A DNA stretch of 64,000 nt from Sphingomonas sanxanigenens DSM 19645 = NX02 (GCF_000512205.2 NZ_CP006644.1:1-64000); one strand, 5' to 3'. Counted from the first letter of the stretch, positions 9,552 through 18,812 are shown. Program-made: numbers and translations. Notes: generated from the sequence alone by a model not told the origin.

Positions 9552-10724
9552 TCAGCGCTCCACGCACATGGCGATGCCCATGCCGCCGCCGATGCACAAA
9601 GTGGCGAGGCCCTTCTTCGCGTCGCGCTTTTCCATTTCGTAAAGCAGCGTCGTCAGCACGCGTGCGCCCGAGGCGCCGATCGGGTGGCCGATGGCGATCG
9701 CGCCGCCATTGACGTTGACCTTGTCGGGATCGAGGCCGAGTTCCTTGCCGACTGCCAGCGCCTGCGCGGCGAAGGCTTCGTTGGCTTCGATCAGGTCGAG
9801 ATCGCCGACCGTCCAGCCGGCCTTTTCCAGCGCGCGCTTGGTGGCGGGCACGGGGCCGAGGCCCATGATCGCCGGATCGACGCCGGCCGATGCCCAGCTG
9901 GCGATGCGCGCGAGCACCTTGGCGCCGCGCTTCTCGGCCTCCTCGCGGGTCATCAGCACCAGCGCCGCAGCGCCGTCGTTGAGGCCACTGGCGTTGGCGG
10001 CGGTCACCGAACCGTCCTTCTTGAACGCCGGCCGCAGGCCCGACATCGTCTCGATCGAGGCGTTGTCGCGGATATATTCGTCATTCTCGACCACGGTGTC
10101 GCCCTTGCGGCCCTTCACCGTCACCGGCGCGATCTCATCCTTGAAGCGGCCCGCGGCGCGCGCCGCCGACGCGAGGGTCTGCGAGCGGACGGCGAACGCA
10201 TCCTGCTGTTCGCGCGTCACCTGGCACTGCTCGGCGACATTCTCGGCGGTGATGCCCATGTGGTAATTGTTGAAGGCGTCGGTCAGGCCATCGACGATCA
10301 TCGTGTCGACGAGGCTGACGGCACCCATCTTCTGGCCGGCGCGCAGCGCCTGCGCATGGTTGGACAGCGACATGCTCTCCTGGCCGCCGGCGACGATGAT
10401 CGTGGCATCGCCGTTCGCGATCGCCTGCACCCCGAGCGCGACCGCGCGCAGGCCCGAACCGCAGACCTGGTTGACGCCCCAGGCGGGGACTTCCTTGGGA
10501 ATGCCGGCCGCCATCGAGGCCTGGCGCGCCGGGTTCTGACCCTGCGCGGCGGTGAGCACCTGGCCGAGAATCACTTCGGAGACCTCTTCTGGCGCCACAC
10601 CCGCCTGTTCCAGCGCCGCGACGATCGCGACGCGACCCAGCTCGTGCGCAGGGACCGCGCCGAACGCACCGAGGAAACTTCCCACGGGCGTGCGCTTGGC
10701 GGCGGTAATGACGATGTCGGGCAT
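9552..10724 (-). CDS. phaA: Acetyl-CoA C-acetyltransferase (thiolase II)
   Basis: Biosynthetic thiolase that condenses two acetyl-CoA to acetoacetyl-CoA, the first step towards polyhydroxybutyrate and related products. The 390-residue protein starts [15 protein letters not shown]. It has the nucleophilic cysteine in [11 protein letters not shown] (C88), the GHPIGASG histidine motif and the second catalytic cysteine in TLCIGGGMG. It lies 52 bases downstream of the PhaC-like gene on the same strand, which supports the phaA assignment over a purely catabolic role. The symbol rests on context; other acetyl-CoA thiolase names would also fit. Confidence 0.9.
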   Translation of the reverse strand: MPDIVITAAKRTPVGSFLGAFGAVPAHELGRVAIVAALEQAGVAPEEVSEVILGQVLTAAQGQNPARQASMAAGIPKEVPAWGVNQVCGSGLRAVALGVQAIANGDATIIVAGGQESMSLSNHAQALRAGQKMGAVSLVDTMIVDGLTDAFNNYHMGITAENVAEQCQVTREQQDAFAVRSQTLASAARAAGRFKDEIAPVTVKGRKGDTVVENDEYIRDNASIETMSGLRPAFKKDGSVTAANASGLNDGAAALVLMTREEAEKRGAKVLARIASWASAGVDPAIMGLGPVPATKRALEKAGWTVGDLDLIEANEAFAAQALAVGKELGLDPDKVNVNGGAIAIGHPIGASGARVLTTLLYEMEKRDAKKGLATLCIGGGMGIAMCVER

Positions 10725-10776
10725 GCGGCAAATCCTTTCCAGGTACGGGAAGCGGAAGGTCCAATGCGCCGCGCTC

Positions 10777-11847
10777 CTAACAGCTAGCCGGTAGCTGCGA
10801 AAGCCACTGCAGCAGCGGATGCCAAAGCTGCTCGCGCGCGCGCCGCCCCACCACCATCCCGACATGGCCGGTATTGAGCAGCCGCGTCGTGCCCCGCCCG
10901 AGCGCGGTGGCGGCGGGCACGATCCGGTCGCAGGTGGAGACGATGTCCAGAATCGGCGCATCGATTCCGGACGGATCGACGAACGCACCGCCGACCCGCC
11001 AGCGGCCGCGGCCGGGCAGATCGGCATAGATCAGGTCGTCGAACAGGTCGCGCCCCGCCGCCCAGGTGAGCGGGGCGCCGGCGTTCGCCCAATCCTCGAG
11101 CGTGACGAATGCGCGCGCGGCATCGCTCGCGGGGTCCAGTTCGGCGAATCCGGCGAATTTCTGCATCACCCGATCGGGATCGAGCCGCCAGAACGCGGCC
11201 TGCAACACCTCGATCGGCAGGAGCCCCATCGCGTCCGCCGCGTCATGCACGTCGGACCACAGGGCCGACATCTCCTCGCGGCTCCGTTCGGGGAAGCCGG
11301 CGAATCGCCACGGCGCGGCGATCAGCGCCAGCCCGCGGGGACGCAGCATCGTCGCCGCGGCGACCGCCATCGTTCCGCCCAGGCAATAGCCGACCAATGC
11401 CGGGCGCTCGCCCAGCGCGGCGATGAGCGGCACCAGCAGATCCTCGACGTGGCCTGCGATATCGCGGCCCGATTCTGCCGGGGTCGGCGTGCCCCAATCG
11501 ACCAGCAGAGGACGGATTCCGTGCGCGCTCAGCCAGCGCAACATTGAATTGTGCGGCGCGATGTCGAGGATATGGGCGGGATTGATCAGTGATGGAATGA
11601 AGACCACCGGCGGCCCGCTGCCGCCATAGTCGAGCAACGATGCTCGTTCCGCCCGGGCAACGATATCCGTTTTTCTATGGATTTCATTGCGTTCGGCGTG
11701 TTGATACGCTGCAACGCCGGCCAGCACCTTGCCCGCTTGCTGCGGGTCTTTCGCAGCCAGTGTGCGCACCATGTCCAAAAACAACGGCAAGGGGCGGGGG
11801 CCGTGTTGCGGTGCGGCATCAACTGATGTTATGTTTATCATGTACAC
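10777..11847 (-). CDS. PhaC-like alpha/beta hydrolase (poly-hydroxyalkanoate synthase family)
   Basis: A 356-residue alpha/beta hydrolase whose nucleophile motif is GYCLGG (C155). The cysteine, rather than serine, is typical of polyhydroxyalkanoate synthases. The rest of the triad is visible as D307 (STCDRIVP) and H328 (NTGHVGMV). The length is that of short class III PhaC subunits, not the ~570-residue class I enzyme, and no PhaE partner is seen nearby. The start at 11847 leaves only 17 bases to the divergent phaR; a later in-frame ATG (at 11772) is possible. Context with a thiolase and PhaR supports a polyester role. Confidence 0.8.
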   Translation of the reverse strand: MYMINITSVDAAPQHGPRPLPLFLDMVRTLAAKDPQQAGKVLAGVAAYQHAERNEIHRKTDIVARAERASLLDYGGSGPPVVFIPSLINPAHILDIAPHNSMLRWLSAHGIRPLLVDWGTPTPAESGRDIAGHVEDLLVPLIAALGERPALVGYCLGGTMAVAAATMLRPRGLALIAAPWRFAGFPERSREEMSALWSDVHDAADAMGLLPIEVLQAAFWRLDPDRVMQKFAGFAELDPASDAARAFVTLEDWANAGAPLTWAAGRDLFDDLIYADLPGRGRWRVGGAFVDPSGIDAPILDIVSTCDRIVPAATALGRGTTRLLNTGHVGMVVGRRAREQLWHPLLQWLSQLPASC

Positions 11848-11864
11848 CGCGGGAGAGAGAGAAA

Positions 11865-12440
11865 ATGTCCAAAGCCGCCGCTGCCCGCGCTTCGGGCGAG
11901 TCGGATGTCGTCATCATCAAGAAGTACGCCAATCGTCGCCTCTACAATACCGAGACGTCCAGCTACATCACCCTCGATCATCTCGCGGCGATGACCCGTG
12001 AGGGCCGGGAATTCAAGGTGGTGGACGCCAAGAATGACGAGGATATCACGCATAATGTCCTCACCCAGATCATCATGGAAGAGGAATCGCGGGGGCAGAA
12101 CATGCTGCCCGTCAGCTTTCTCCGCCAGCTGATCTCGATGTATGGCGATTCGATGCAGGCGATGGTGCCGCAATATCTGGAAGCCTCGATGGAGGCGTTC
12201 CGCCGCAACCAGGAACAGTTCCGCAGCGCAATGGAAGGCGCGTTCGGGGGCGGCCCGTTCGCGGACCTCGCCAAGCGCAACATGGCGATGTTCGAGGCCG
12301 CGACCAGCGCCTTCTCTCCCAAGCGCGGCGGTGCCGCGCCCACGGGCGCTGGTGCCGCTGAGGCCAAGGATGGCGAGATCGACGCGCTGAAGGCGCAACT
12401 CGCCAGCCTGCAGGCGCAGATCGAGAAGCTCGGCCGCTGA
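11865..12440 (+). CDS. phaR: Polyhydroxyalkanoate synthesis repressor PhaR
   Basis: DNA- and polymer-binding repressor controlling phasin and PHA genes. The N-terminal domain VIIKKYANRRLYNTETSSYI (residues about 15-34) is the hallmark PHB/PHA accumulation-regulator DNA-binding domain. It is followed by the second conserved domain around LTQIIMEEESRG. The C-terminus is a variable region ending in a coiled-coil-like heptad stretch (IDALKAQLASLQAQIEKL). The start has a GGGAGAGAGAG Shine-Dalgarno region. It is divergent from the PhaC-like gene with very little space between, so it likely controls it. Confidence 0.93.
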   Translation: MSKAAAARASGESDVVIIKKYANRRLYNTETSSYITLDHLAAMTREGREFKVVDAKNDEDITHNVLTQIIMEEESRGQNMLPVSFLRQLISMYGDSMQAMVPQYLEASMEAFRRNQEQFRSAMEGAFGGGPFADLAKRNMAMFEAATSAFSPKRGGAAPTGAGAAEAKDGEIDALKAQLASLQAQIEKLGR

Positions 12441-12498
12441 TTCCGTCCGCCGGACGCGCCCCTCGACAGGCGCGCCCGGCGGCGGCTATCGCCGCGCC

Positions 12499-13503
12499 AT
12501 GAAGCCAGTCATCTTCGGCCTCGCCGGCGACACCCTTACCGCGGACGAGCGTGCGCTGTTCACCGATGCGCACGCCGCCGGCTATATCCTCTTCAAGCGC
12601 AACATCGTCGACCGCGCGCAGCTCCGCGCGCTCACCGACAGCCTGCGCGATCTCCATGGCCGCGCCGATCTGCCGATCCTGATCGACCAGGAAGGCGGCC
12701 GCGTCGCGCGGATGCAGCCGCCCGAATGGCCCGCTTTCCCGCCGCAGGGGCGCTTCGATGCGCTCTACGATGTCTCACCGCTGGCGGCGATCGAGGCGGC
12801 GCGGGTCAATGCGCAGGCGATCGCGCTGATGCTCGCCGAATGCGGCATCACCGTCGATGCGCTGCCCCTGCTGGACGTGCGCCGGCCCGAGGGCAGCCCT
12901 GTGATCGGCGACCGTGGCCTGGGCGCGGAGCCGATGCGCGTTGCGGCGCTCGGCCGCGCGGTGATCGACGGGCTCCGGCGCGGCGGCGTCGTCGGCATCG
13001 TCAAGCATATGCCCGGGCACGGTCGCGCGCTGGTCGACAGCCATCTGACGCTGCCGGTGGTCGACGCGCCGGAAGATGCGCTGGCGGAGGATCTGGCGCC
13101 GTTCGCGCGGCTGGCGGACGCGCCGATGGGGATGACCGCGCATGTCGTCTACACCGCCTGGGATGCCGAGCGCTGCGCGACAGTGTCGCCCACCGTCATC
13201 GGCGACGTCATCCGCGGCCGCATCGGCTTCGACGGTTTCCTGATGAGCGACGATATCGACATGAAGGCGCTCGCCGGCACGCCCGCGCAAAAGGCCTGTG
13301 CGGCGGTCGCGGCCGGCTGCGATGTCGCGCTCGACTGCTGGGGACGGTTCGACGAGATGGTCGCGATTGCCGAGGCGCTGCCCGAAATGGCGGACGAATC
13401 GGCGGCTCGGCTCGCGCGCGCAATGGCCACCGTGGCGGGCGGCGCGGCCGGGGATTTCGCGGCGTTGGTCGCCAAGCGGGACGCGTTGCTGGCGGCGGCA
13501 TAG
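12499..13503 (+). CDS. nagZ: Beta-N-acetylhexosaminidase NagZ
   Basis: Family 3 glycoside hydrolase that removes GlcNAc from 1,6-anhydro-muropeptides during cell-wall recycling in the cytoplasm. The 334-residue protein has the diagnostic KHMPGHGRALVDSH motif (residues 169-182), whose histidine serves as acid/base, and the nucleophile aspartate region GFLMSDDIDMKAL (about 246-258). It sits just ahead of scpA and after phaR. No signal peptide is seen, as expected for this cytosolic enzyme. Confidence 0.95.
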   Translation: MKPVIFGLAGDTLTADERALFTDAHAAGYILFKRNIVDRAQLRALTDSLRDLHGRADLPILIDQEGGRVARMQPPEWPAFPPQGRFDALYDVSPLAAIEAARVNAQAIALMLAECGITVDALPLLDVRRPEGSPVIGDRGLGAEPMRVAALGRAVIDGLRRGGVVGIVKHMPGHGRALVDSHLTLPVVDAPEDALAEDLAPFARLADAPMGMTAHVVYTAWDAERCATVSPTVIGDVIRGRIGFDGFLMSDDIDMKALAGTPAQKACAAVAAGCDVALDCWGRFDEMVAIAEALPEMADESAARLARAMATVAGGAAGDFAALVAKRDALLAAA

Positions 13504-13552
13504 CGAAGAGCCTCGCCTCGACTTCCCGTCCCCACCACGGCAGACTCCCGCG

Positions 13553-14332
13553 ATGGCGCAACAGGACGATTCCTTCGACTTCGGCGAAATGCCGCCCCGC
13601 GCCGAGCCGCCGGCGGAAGATCGCCTCACGATCGACATCGATGGCTGGGAAGGCCCGCTCGATCTGTTGCTGGCGCTCGCGCGCACGCAGAAGGTGGATC
13701 TGCGCGAAATCTCGATCCTGGCGCTGGTCGAGCAATATCTGGTCTTCATCAACCAGGCCAAGGCGCTCAAGCTGGAGATTGCCGCCGACTATCTGGTGAT
13801 GGCGGCGTGGCTGGCCTATCTCAAATCCTGCCTGCTGCTGCCCAAGGATGCCGAGGCGGATCCCAGCCCCGAGGAACTGGCGCTGCGGTTGCAGCTGCGG
13901 CTCCAGCGTCTCGACGCGATGCGGGAGGCGGGCGCGCGGCTGCTCGCGCGCGACCGCCTGGGCCGCGACGTTTTCCTGCGCGGTGCGCCCGAAGGGCTGC
14001 GCACCGTCCGCCGGCTCGCCTGGGATGCCGATCTGTTCGAACTGATCCGCGCCTATGGCATGATCAAGGCGCGGACCGCGCCCGTCGTCCACATGGTCTC
14101 GCGCCGCCCGGTAATGACGCTGGAGCAGGCGTTGCTGCGGATCGAATCGCTGCTCGGGGTCCGCATCGAATGGTCCGAGCTGCAAAGCTTCGTCCCCGAC
14201 AGCCCGGACCCCGAATATCGTCGTTCCGCGCTCGCTTCGAGCTTCCTCGCCGTCCTCGAACTCGCGCGCCTCGGCAAGCTCGACCTGCAGCAGGACGGCG
14301 CCTTCGCGCCGCTGATGGTGAAGGCGGCGTGA
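13553..14332 (+). CDS. scpA: Segregation and condensation protein ScpA
   Basis: Kleisin subunit that closes the SMC ring with ScpB in chromosome condensation. The 259-residue protein contains the typical N-terminal segment IDGWEGPLDLLLALARTQKV (about 29-48) that binds the SMC neck, and a C-terminal winged-helix region ending LARLGKLDLQQDGAFAPL. The start MAQQDDSFDF at 13553 was preferred to an upstream in-frame ATG within nagZ. Its TGA overlaps the scpB GTG. Confidence 0.94.
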   Translation: MAQQDDSFDFGEMPPRAEPPAEDRLTIDIDGWEGPLDLLLALARTQKVDLREISILALVEQYLVFINQAKALKLEIAADYLVMAAWLAYLKSCLLLPKDAEADPSPEELALRLQLRLQRLDAMREAGARLLARDRLGRDVFLRGAPEGLRTVRRLAWDADLFELIRAYGMIKARTAPVVHMVSRRPVMTLEQALLRIESLLGVRIEWSELQSFVPDSPDPEYRRSALASSFLAVLELARLGKLDLQQDGAFAPLMVKAA

Positions 14333-14940
14333 CCGGCGGGGCACTGTCGGCAACGCCGGACGACGATGCGTTCATCGCGATCGACCGGGCGGTCGAGGCG
14401 GTGCTGTTCGCCGCGTCCGAGCCGCTGACCACCGGAGACATCGCCTTCTATCTGGGCGAGGGGCTGGATATCCGCTCGGTACTCAGGCGACTCGCTGCCC
14501 GCTATGCCGGGCGCGGCTTCGAACTGGTCGAGCGCGGCGGGCGCTGGCATTTCCAGACGGCCGGCGATCTCGCGCATGTGCTGCGCCGCGAGCGGGAGGA
14601 ACCGCGTCGCCTCAGCCGCGCCGGCGTCGAGACGCTGGCGATCATCGCCTATCACGAACCCGTCAGCCGCGCCGAGATCGAGGCGATTCGCGGCGTGCAG
14701 ACCGCCAAGGGCACGCTCGACGTGCTGATGGAGGCGGGGTGGATCCGTCCGGCGGGGCGGCGGGAATCGCCCGGCCGACCGCTGACTTATGCGACGACCG
14801 CAGCGTTCCTGTCACATTTCGGGCTCAAGAGCCGACGCGACCTTCCCGGGATCGACGATCTGAAGGCGGCGGGGCTGCTCGACCCGCTCGATCTGGCGCT
14901 CGAATCGCGGGAACTGGAAAGTCCGGACGACAGCGACTAG
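14329..14940 (+). CDS. scpB: Segregation and condensation protein ScpB
   Basis: Winged-helix partner that dimerises and binds ScpA in the SMC condensin complex. The 203-residue protein shows the conserved ETLAIIAYHEPVSRAEIEAI segment and GVQTAKGTLDVLMEAGWIRP. The GTG at 14329 overlaps the scpA stop, implying coupled translation. The tatA gene follows after about 70 bases, an order common in alphaproteobacteria (scpA-scpB-tatABC). Confidence 0.94.
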   Translation: MTGGALSATPDDDAFIAIDRAVEAVLFAASEPLTTGDIAFYLGEGLDIRSVLRRLAARYAGRGFELVERGGRWHFQTAGDLAHVLRREREEPRRLSRAGVETLAIIAYHEPVSRAEIEAIRGVQTAKGTLDVLMEAGWIRPAGRRESPGRPLTYATTAAFLSHFGLKSRRDLPGIDDLKAAGLLDPLDLALESRELESPDDSD

Positions 14941-15010
14941 ATAGGGCGCATAACACGGGCTGATTTGGGCTTGAAATACGGCGGCGAGGCTGCCGGCAAA
15001 GGAGATTGTT

Positions 15011-15241
15011 ATGGGTGGTCTGAGCCTCTGGCATTGGCTCGTCGTTGGCGTCGTGATCCTGCTGCTGTTCGGCAAGGGGCGCTTCTCCGACATGATGAGT
15101 GACGTCGCCAAGGGCCTCAAGAGCTTCAAGAAGGGGCTCTCCGAGGAAGATGAAGCGGCCAAGCCGACCCAGATCGAAGGCCGTCCGGCGGGCGAGTTCG
15201 CCGCGGACCGCGAGCGTGAGCCGCTGAAGCGCGACGCCTGA
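15011..15241 (+). CDS. tatA: Twin-arginine translocase subunit TatA
   Basis: Pore-forming subunit of the twin-arginine export system in the inner membrane. The 76-residue protein has the short N-terminal membrane helix ([19 protein letters not shown]), the FGKGR hinge and an amphipathic helix ([18 protein letters not shown]), followed by an acidic tail. It is the first gene of tatABC and has an AAAGGAG-like ribosome site just upstream. Confidence 0.95.
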   Translation: MGGLSLWHWLVVGVVILLLFGKGRFSDMMSDVAKGLKSFKKGLSEEDEAAKPTQIEGRPAGEFAADREREPLKRDA

Positions 15242-15330
15242 TCGGGTGGAAGCTTTAGGTTTTGAGCGCCGGGCCGTGTCCGGCGTCGGTTTCGGATGTC
15301 CATCGCCCGGAAAGGCATTAGAAGCGCGCG

Positions 15331-15858
15331 ATGTTCGACGTCGCTCCCACTGAACTCCTCCTCGTCGCGTTCGTCGCGCTGATCGTGATCGGTCCCAAGG
15401 ATCTGCCCAAGGCGATGCGGGTAGTCGGCTATTGGGTCGGCCGCGCGCGCGGCGTCGCGCGCCAGTTCCGCTCTGGGTTCGATGCGATGGTGCGCGAGGC
15501 CGAGCTGGAAGAGATGGAAAAGAAGTGGAAGGACGAAAATGAGCGGATCATGCGCGAGCATGCCGCCGCAACCTCCTTCCCCGAGTTGGACGACACCGCG
15601 CCGCGGCCGCTGGCATTGACCGCGGATCCGGTGCCCGACGCACCGTCGCTGGAAAAGGGGGCGTCGCTGGAAAAGGGGCCCTCGCTCGAAAAGGGGCCCT
15701 CGCTCGAAAAGGCAGGGGATAGTGCCCAGGCCGGCGCGGATCCGGCGCCTGAGCCGGCCGTACCCGAACCCGAACCCGCTGCGGAGTCCTCCGACGCGAC
15801 GCCCCCGCCGGCTGCAGCCCCCGAAGAACGCCCGTATTGGCTCGACAAGCGCGCATGA
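15331..15858 (+). CDS. tatB: Twin-arginine translocase subunit TatB
   Basis: Receptor-complex subunit that works with TatC to bind folded cargo with twin-arginine signals. The N-terminus MFDVAPTELLLVAFVALIVI, with the GPKDLP hinge, is typical of TatB. The 175-residue product has a long C-terminal tail with four tandem six-residue units (SLEKG type) and a Pro/Glu-rich stretch before the end PYWLDKRA. The stop overlaps the tatC start. Confidence 0.93.
   Translation: MFDVAPTELLLVAFVALIVIGPKDLPKAMRVVGYWVGRARGVARQFRSGFDAMVREAELEEMEKKWKDENERIMREHAAATSFPELDDTAPRPLALTADPVPDAPSLEKGASLEKGPSLEKGPSLEKAGDSAQAGADPAPEPAVPEPEPAAESSDATPPPAAAPEERPYWLDKRA
15643..15714 (+). repeat. Four tandem 18-base units inside tatB
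   Basis: Four consecutive 18-base units encode PSLEKG, ASLEKG, PSLEKG and PSLEKA. The first two use CTG for the leucine and the last two use CTC, so the array probably arose by duplication of pairs. It keeps the frame and lies in the non-conserved tail. Confidence 0.85.
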
Positions 15859-16619
15859 AGGACATCGACGAAAGCCGCGCTCCGCTGCTCGACCATCTGA
15901 TCGAGCTGCGCAGGCGCCTTCTCTGGTGCGTCGGTGCCTTCGCCATCGGTTTCGCGCTGTGCCTCTATTTCGCCGAGCCGATCTTCGCGGTGCTGGTGCA
16001 GCCGCTGCTGAGGGCGGGGCAGGGCAAGCTGATCTACACGGACATTTTCGAGGCCTTCTTCGTCAATGTGAAGGTGGCGTTCTTCGCCGCCATCATGCTC
16101 GCCTTCCCGGTAATCGCCACGCAGCTCTGGCGCTTCGTCGCGCCCGGCCTCTACGCGAACGAGAAGCGCGCCTTCCTGCCCTTCCTTCTGATGACGCCGA
16201 TCCTGTTCGCGATGGGCGCGTCGCTCGCCTATTTCTTCGCGATCCCGGTCGCGCTGCACTTCCTGCTGGGCGGGTTCGAGGGCACGGTCGGCGGGGTCGA
16301 GCGCGAGGCGCTGCCGGCGATCGGCAATTATCTGAACTTCATCACCAAATTCCTGTTCGGCTTCGGCGTGAGCTTCTTGCTGCCGGTGGTGCTGATGCTC
16401 CTGGAACGCGCCGGCATCGTCACCCGCGCGCAACTCGTCAGCGGCCGGCGCTATGCGATCGTCGGCGCCTTCGCGATCGCCGCGGTGCTGACGCCGCCCG
16501 ATATCGTGTCGCAGCTGCTGCTCGCGATCCCGCTGATGCTGCTCTATGAGTTCGCGCTGATCGCGATCTGGTTCACCGAACGTCGCCGCGTGCGCGCCGA
16601 GGCGGTCGGCGACGCATGA
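15855..16619 (+). CDS. tatC: Twin-arginine translocase subunit TatC
   Basis: Multispanning inner-membrane subunit that recognises the twin-arginine signal. The 254-residue protein begins MKDIDESRAPLLDHLIELRR, the usual TatC N-terminus, and carries about six membrane segments and the conserved FVAPGLYANEKRAFLPF loop. The ATG at 15855 overlaps the tatB stop, so I do not use the six-residue longer start at 15837. It overlaps the next gene by four bases. Confidence 0.95.
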   Translation: MKDIDESRAPLLDHLIELRRRLLWCVGAFAIGFALCLYFAEPIFAVLVQPLLRAGQGKLIYTDIFEAFFVNVKVAFFAAIMLAFPVIATQLWRFVAPGLYANEKRAFLPFLLMTPILFAMGASLAYFFAIPVALHFLLGGFEGTVGGVEREALPAIGNYLNFITKFLFGFGVSFLLPVVLMLLERAGIVTRAQLVSGRRYAIVGAFAIAAVLTPPDIVSQLLLAIPLMLLYEFALIAIWFTERRRVRAEAVGDA

Positions 16620-18340
16620 CGGGCGTGGCCGCGCCGTTCATCGACGCGGCGAACGCGATGCGGGTCGAAGGGCCGGAATGCCCGCCCTTTCCGGTGCGGG
16701 ACGGTTGCGCGGTTGAGCCGCTGGTCGAGGCGGCGGAGATGTATCCGGCGATGGAACGGCTGGTGCTCGACGCGCGCAAGAGCGTGTGGCTGGCGTTTCG
16801 CGTATTCGATCCCGATACGCGCACGCGTTCGGCGGAAGCGAAGGCGCGGGGCCTGGCCGACTGGACGGCGCTGATCATCGATGCCGTGCAGCGCGGCGTT
16901 TCGGTGCGCGTGATGATCGCCGATTTCGAACCGGTGATGGCCGACTATCTCCACGCCGGATCCTGGGCGAGCTTCCGCCGGCTGCGCGATGCGGCGGCAC
17001 CGCTCGACGCCGCGATCGCCACGCGGCTCGAGATCATGATCGTGATGCACGAGGGGGAACTCGGCTGGGTGTGGCGGCAGGCGCTGCGGCTGGCGGTGGG
17101 TGCGCGCGCGCGCAAGGTGGTGGCGAAGCTGCTCGATGGCGATGCCGCCGATGGCGGGCTCAGCGTACGGCCCGGGCTGTGGCGATACGTGTTGTGGCGT
17201 TCGGGCAAGCCGGCGCGGATCCGCGCGGTGCCGCAACTGCCCCGGCTGTGGCCGGCGACCTACCATCAGAAATTCGCGGTGATCGACGGCACGACCGCGG
17301 TCGCCGGCGGTCTCGATCTCGACGAGCGCCGCTGGGACGATCGTCGCCACCGCCAGCGCGCCGACCAGACCTGGCACGATGTGTCGGCGATCGTGCGCGG
17401 ACCCGCCGTGGCCGATGCCGCGCGCCATTTCGCGACCTTGTGGAACGCCGAACTGCCGCGCTACCGCGCCGTCGTCGCCGAATGGTCGAACGGCACGGGA
17501 GAGACGCTGCAGCTCGATCCGCTGACCGATGCGGTGGAATTGCCGCCGCCGGCGCCGGGCGGCCAGGCGCGCGTGCAGTTCCTCCGCACGCGTTCGCGCC
17601 TTTCGACCTCGCCGGTCGCGTTCGGCCCGCGGGCACATGTGCGCGAACTGAAGGCGGCGCATCGCAGCATGATCATCGGCGCGCGCCGGCAGCTCTACAT
17701 CGAGGCGCAATTCTTCCGTTCGGCCGTGGCGGCGCGCTGGGTGGTACAGGCGTTGCGCGCCTCTCCCGGACTCGAAGTGATCATCCTCGTCGCCAACGTG
17801 CCCGAGGAAATCGCGTTCGAGGGGCAGGGCGACAATCCCGCGCACCGCCATGGCGAATATCTCCAGGCCCGCGCGCTCAAGCGCGTCGTGCGCGCTGGCG
17901 GCCGCGATCGGGTGGGGCTGTTCACGCTCGCCAAGCGTGAGGCCGTGCGCCGTGACGAGGAAGATTTCGTCGAGGATCGCGGCACCGCATTCGGTTCGGG
18001 GCTGATCCACATCCATGCCAAGCTGCTGATCGCCGACGGCGAAAGCTGCCTGCTCTCGTCCGCGAACATCAACGGCCGCAGTTTCGAGTGGGATACCGAG
18101 TTCGGACTGTTGTGGGCGCATGACGATGCCGGCATCGCTGCCTTTCGCGACCACCTGTGGCGGCAATTGTTCGCAGGCCATCTCGATGGCAGCGCGACGC
18201 TCGACGACTGGCGACGCGCGGCGCTCGCCAATGTCGACGCCACGCCCGAGACGCGCAAGGGGTTCGTCGTGCCCTACCAGATCGGCCGCGCGCGCCGCTT
18301 CGGCAGGCCCTACTGGTTCGTACCCGACGATCTGGTGTGA
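16616..18340 (+). CDS. Phospholipase D-like protein with two HKD motifs
   Basis: A 574-residue member of the phospholipase D superfamily. The first HKD motif is HQKFAVIDGTTAVAGGLD (H217, K219, D224). The second lies near residues 464-482 as HAKLLIADGESCLLSSANIN. Enzymes of this layout hydrolyse phospholipids or transfer phosphatidyl groups (cardiolipin synthase-like), but the substrate here is unknown. No signal peptide or obvious membrane helix is seen. Its ATG overlaps the tatC TGA, so it belongs to the tat operon and may be cotranslated with it. Confidence 0.85.
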   Translation: MTGVAAPFIDAANAMRVEGPECPPFPVRDGCAVEPLVEAAEMYPAMERLVLDARKSVWLAFRVFDPDTRTRSAEAKARGLADWTALIIDAVQRGVSVRVMIADFEPVMADYLHAGSWASFRRLRDAAAPLDAAIATRLEIMIVMHEGELGWVWRQALRLAVGARARKVVAKLLDGDAADGGLSVRPGLWRYVLWRSGKPARIRAVPQLPRLWPATYHQKFAVIDGTTAVAGGLDLDERRWDDRRHRQRADQTWHDVSAIVRGPAVADAARHFATLWNAELPRYRAVVAEWSNGTGETLQLDPLTDAVELPPPAPGGQARVQFLRTRSRLSTSPVAFGPRAHVRELKAAHRSMIIGARRQLYIEAQFFRSAVAARWVVQALRASPGLEVIILVANVPEEIAFEGQGDNPAHRHGEYLQARALKRVVRAGGRDRVGLFTLAKREAVRRDEEDFVEDRGTAFGSGLIHIHAKLLIADGESCLLSSANINGRSFEWDTEFGLLWAHDDAGIAAFRDHLWRQLFAGHLDGSATLDDWRRAALANVDATPETRKGFVVPYQIGRARRFGRPYWFVPDDLV

Positions 18341-18347
18341 CAATGCG

Positions 18348-18384
18348 ACAACGGCCGCGCGACGTCGTGTCACGCGGCCGTTGT
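18348..18384. terminator. Hairpin between the phospholipase D-like and entericidin genes
   Basis: A perfect 12-base stem pairs ACAACGGCCGCG (18348-18359) with 18373-18384 across a 13-base loop. There is no T-run on either side, so its terminator function is inferred from the position between convergent genes. Confidence 0.5.
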
Positions 18385-18425
18385 GATCGGCTTGTTCGGA
18401 TCATCCCGTTCCGGGAGAAATCTGA

Positions 18426-18554
18426 TCAATCGGCAGCGTCTTCCACTGCCTGGCCGGCCGACTGGACGTCGCGGCCGGCGCCCTCAACCGTATTGCAGGC
18501 GCTGACCAGCAGCGCGCCGGCCACCATCACGATGCCAAGATATTTACGAACCAT
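18426..18554 (-). CDS. Entericidin A/B-family small lipoprotein
   Basis: A 42-residue lipoprotein gene. The start MVRKYLGIVMVAGALLVSAC is a lipoprotein signal with the modified cysteine at 20. The mature part NTVEGAGRDVQSAGQAVED is characteristic of entericidin-like proteins, which are small envelope lipoproteins linked to stress and cell-death control in enterobacteria. It lies next to the general stress response locus on the same strand as phyP. An EcfG-like upstream sequence with one mismatch in the -10 element is discussed among the findings. Confidence 0.85.
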   Translation of the reverse strand: MVRKYLGIVMVAGALLVSACNTVEGAGRDVQSAGQAVEDAAD

Positions 18555-18665
18555 CCGACGTCTCCTGAAACAATAGACGCGCGCTCTGGCACGCGACCGC
18601 CAGACTCAATGCGCAACCGCGATGGATGTTCCACTGCGGAAACGATCAACACATTGATGAGATTT

Positions 18666-18715
18666 GAAAAAATAAGGCCCGGATGCGTTTCGGGGGGGGG
18701 AACGCATCCGGGCCT
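18666..18715 (-). terminator. Intrinsic terminator for nepR-phyP
   Basis: A perfect 15-base stem (18675-18689 with 18701-18715) flanks an 11-base loop with nine G on the plus strand. On the minus strand it is followed directly by TATTTTTTC. This is a textbook rho-independent terminator for transcripts leaving the phyP gene. A second, shorter hairpin (18723-18730 with 18751-18758) lies between it and the phyP stop. Confidence 0.85.
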
Positions 18716-18812
18716 ATGTCGTGGATAGCGAGAGCGGGGGGGCAAAAGGTCGCTATCCGAAGAGTAGAACCATCACTGTAGGGATCGGTTCCGCGAAAAA
18801 TTCGGGGTGCGA

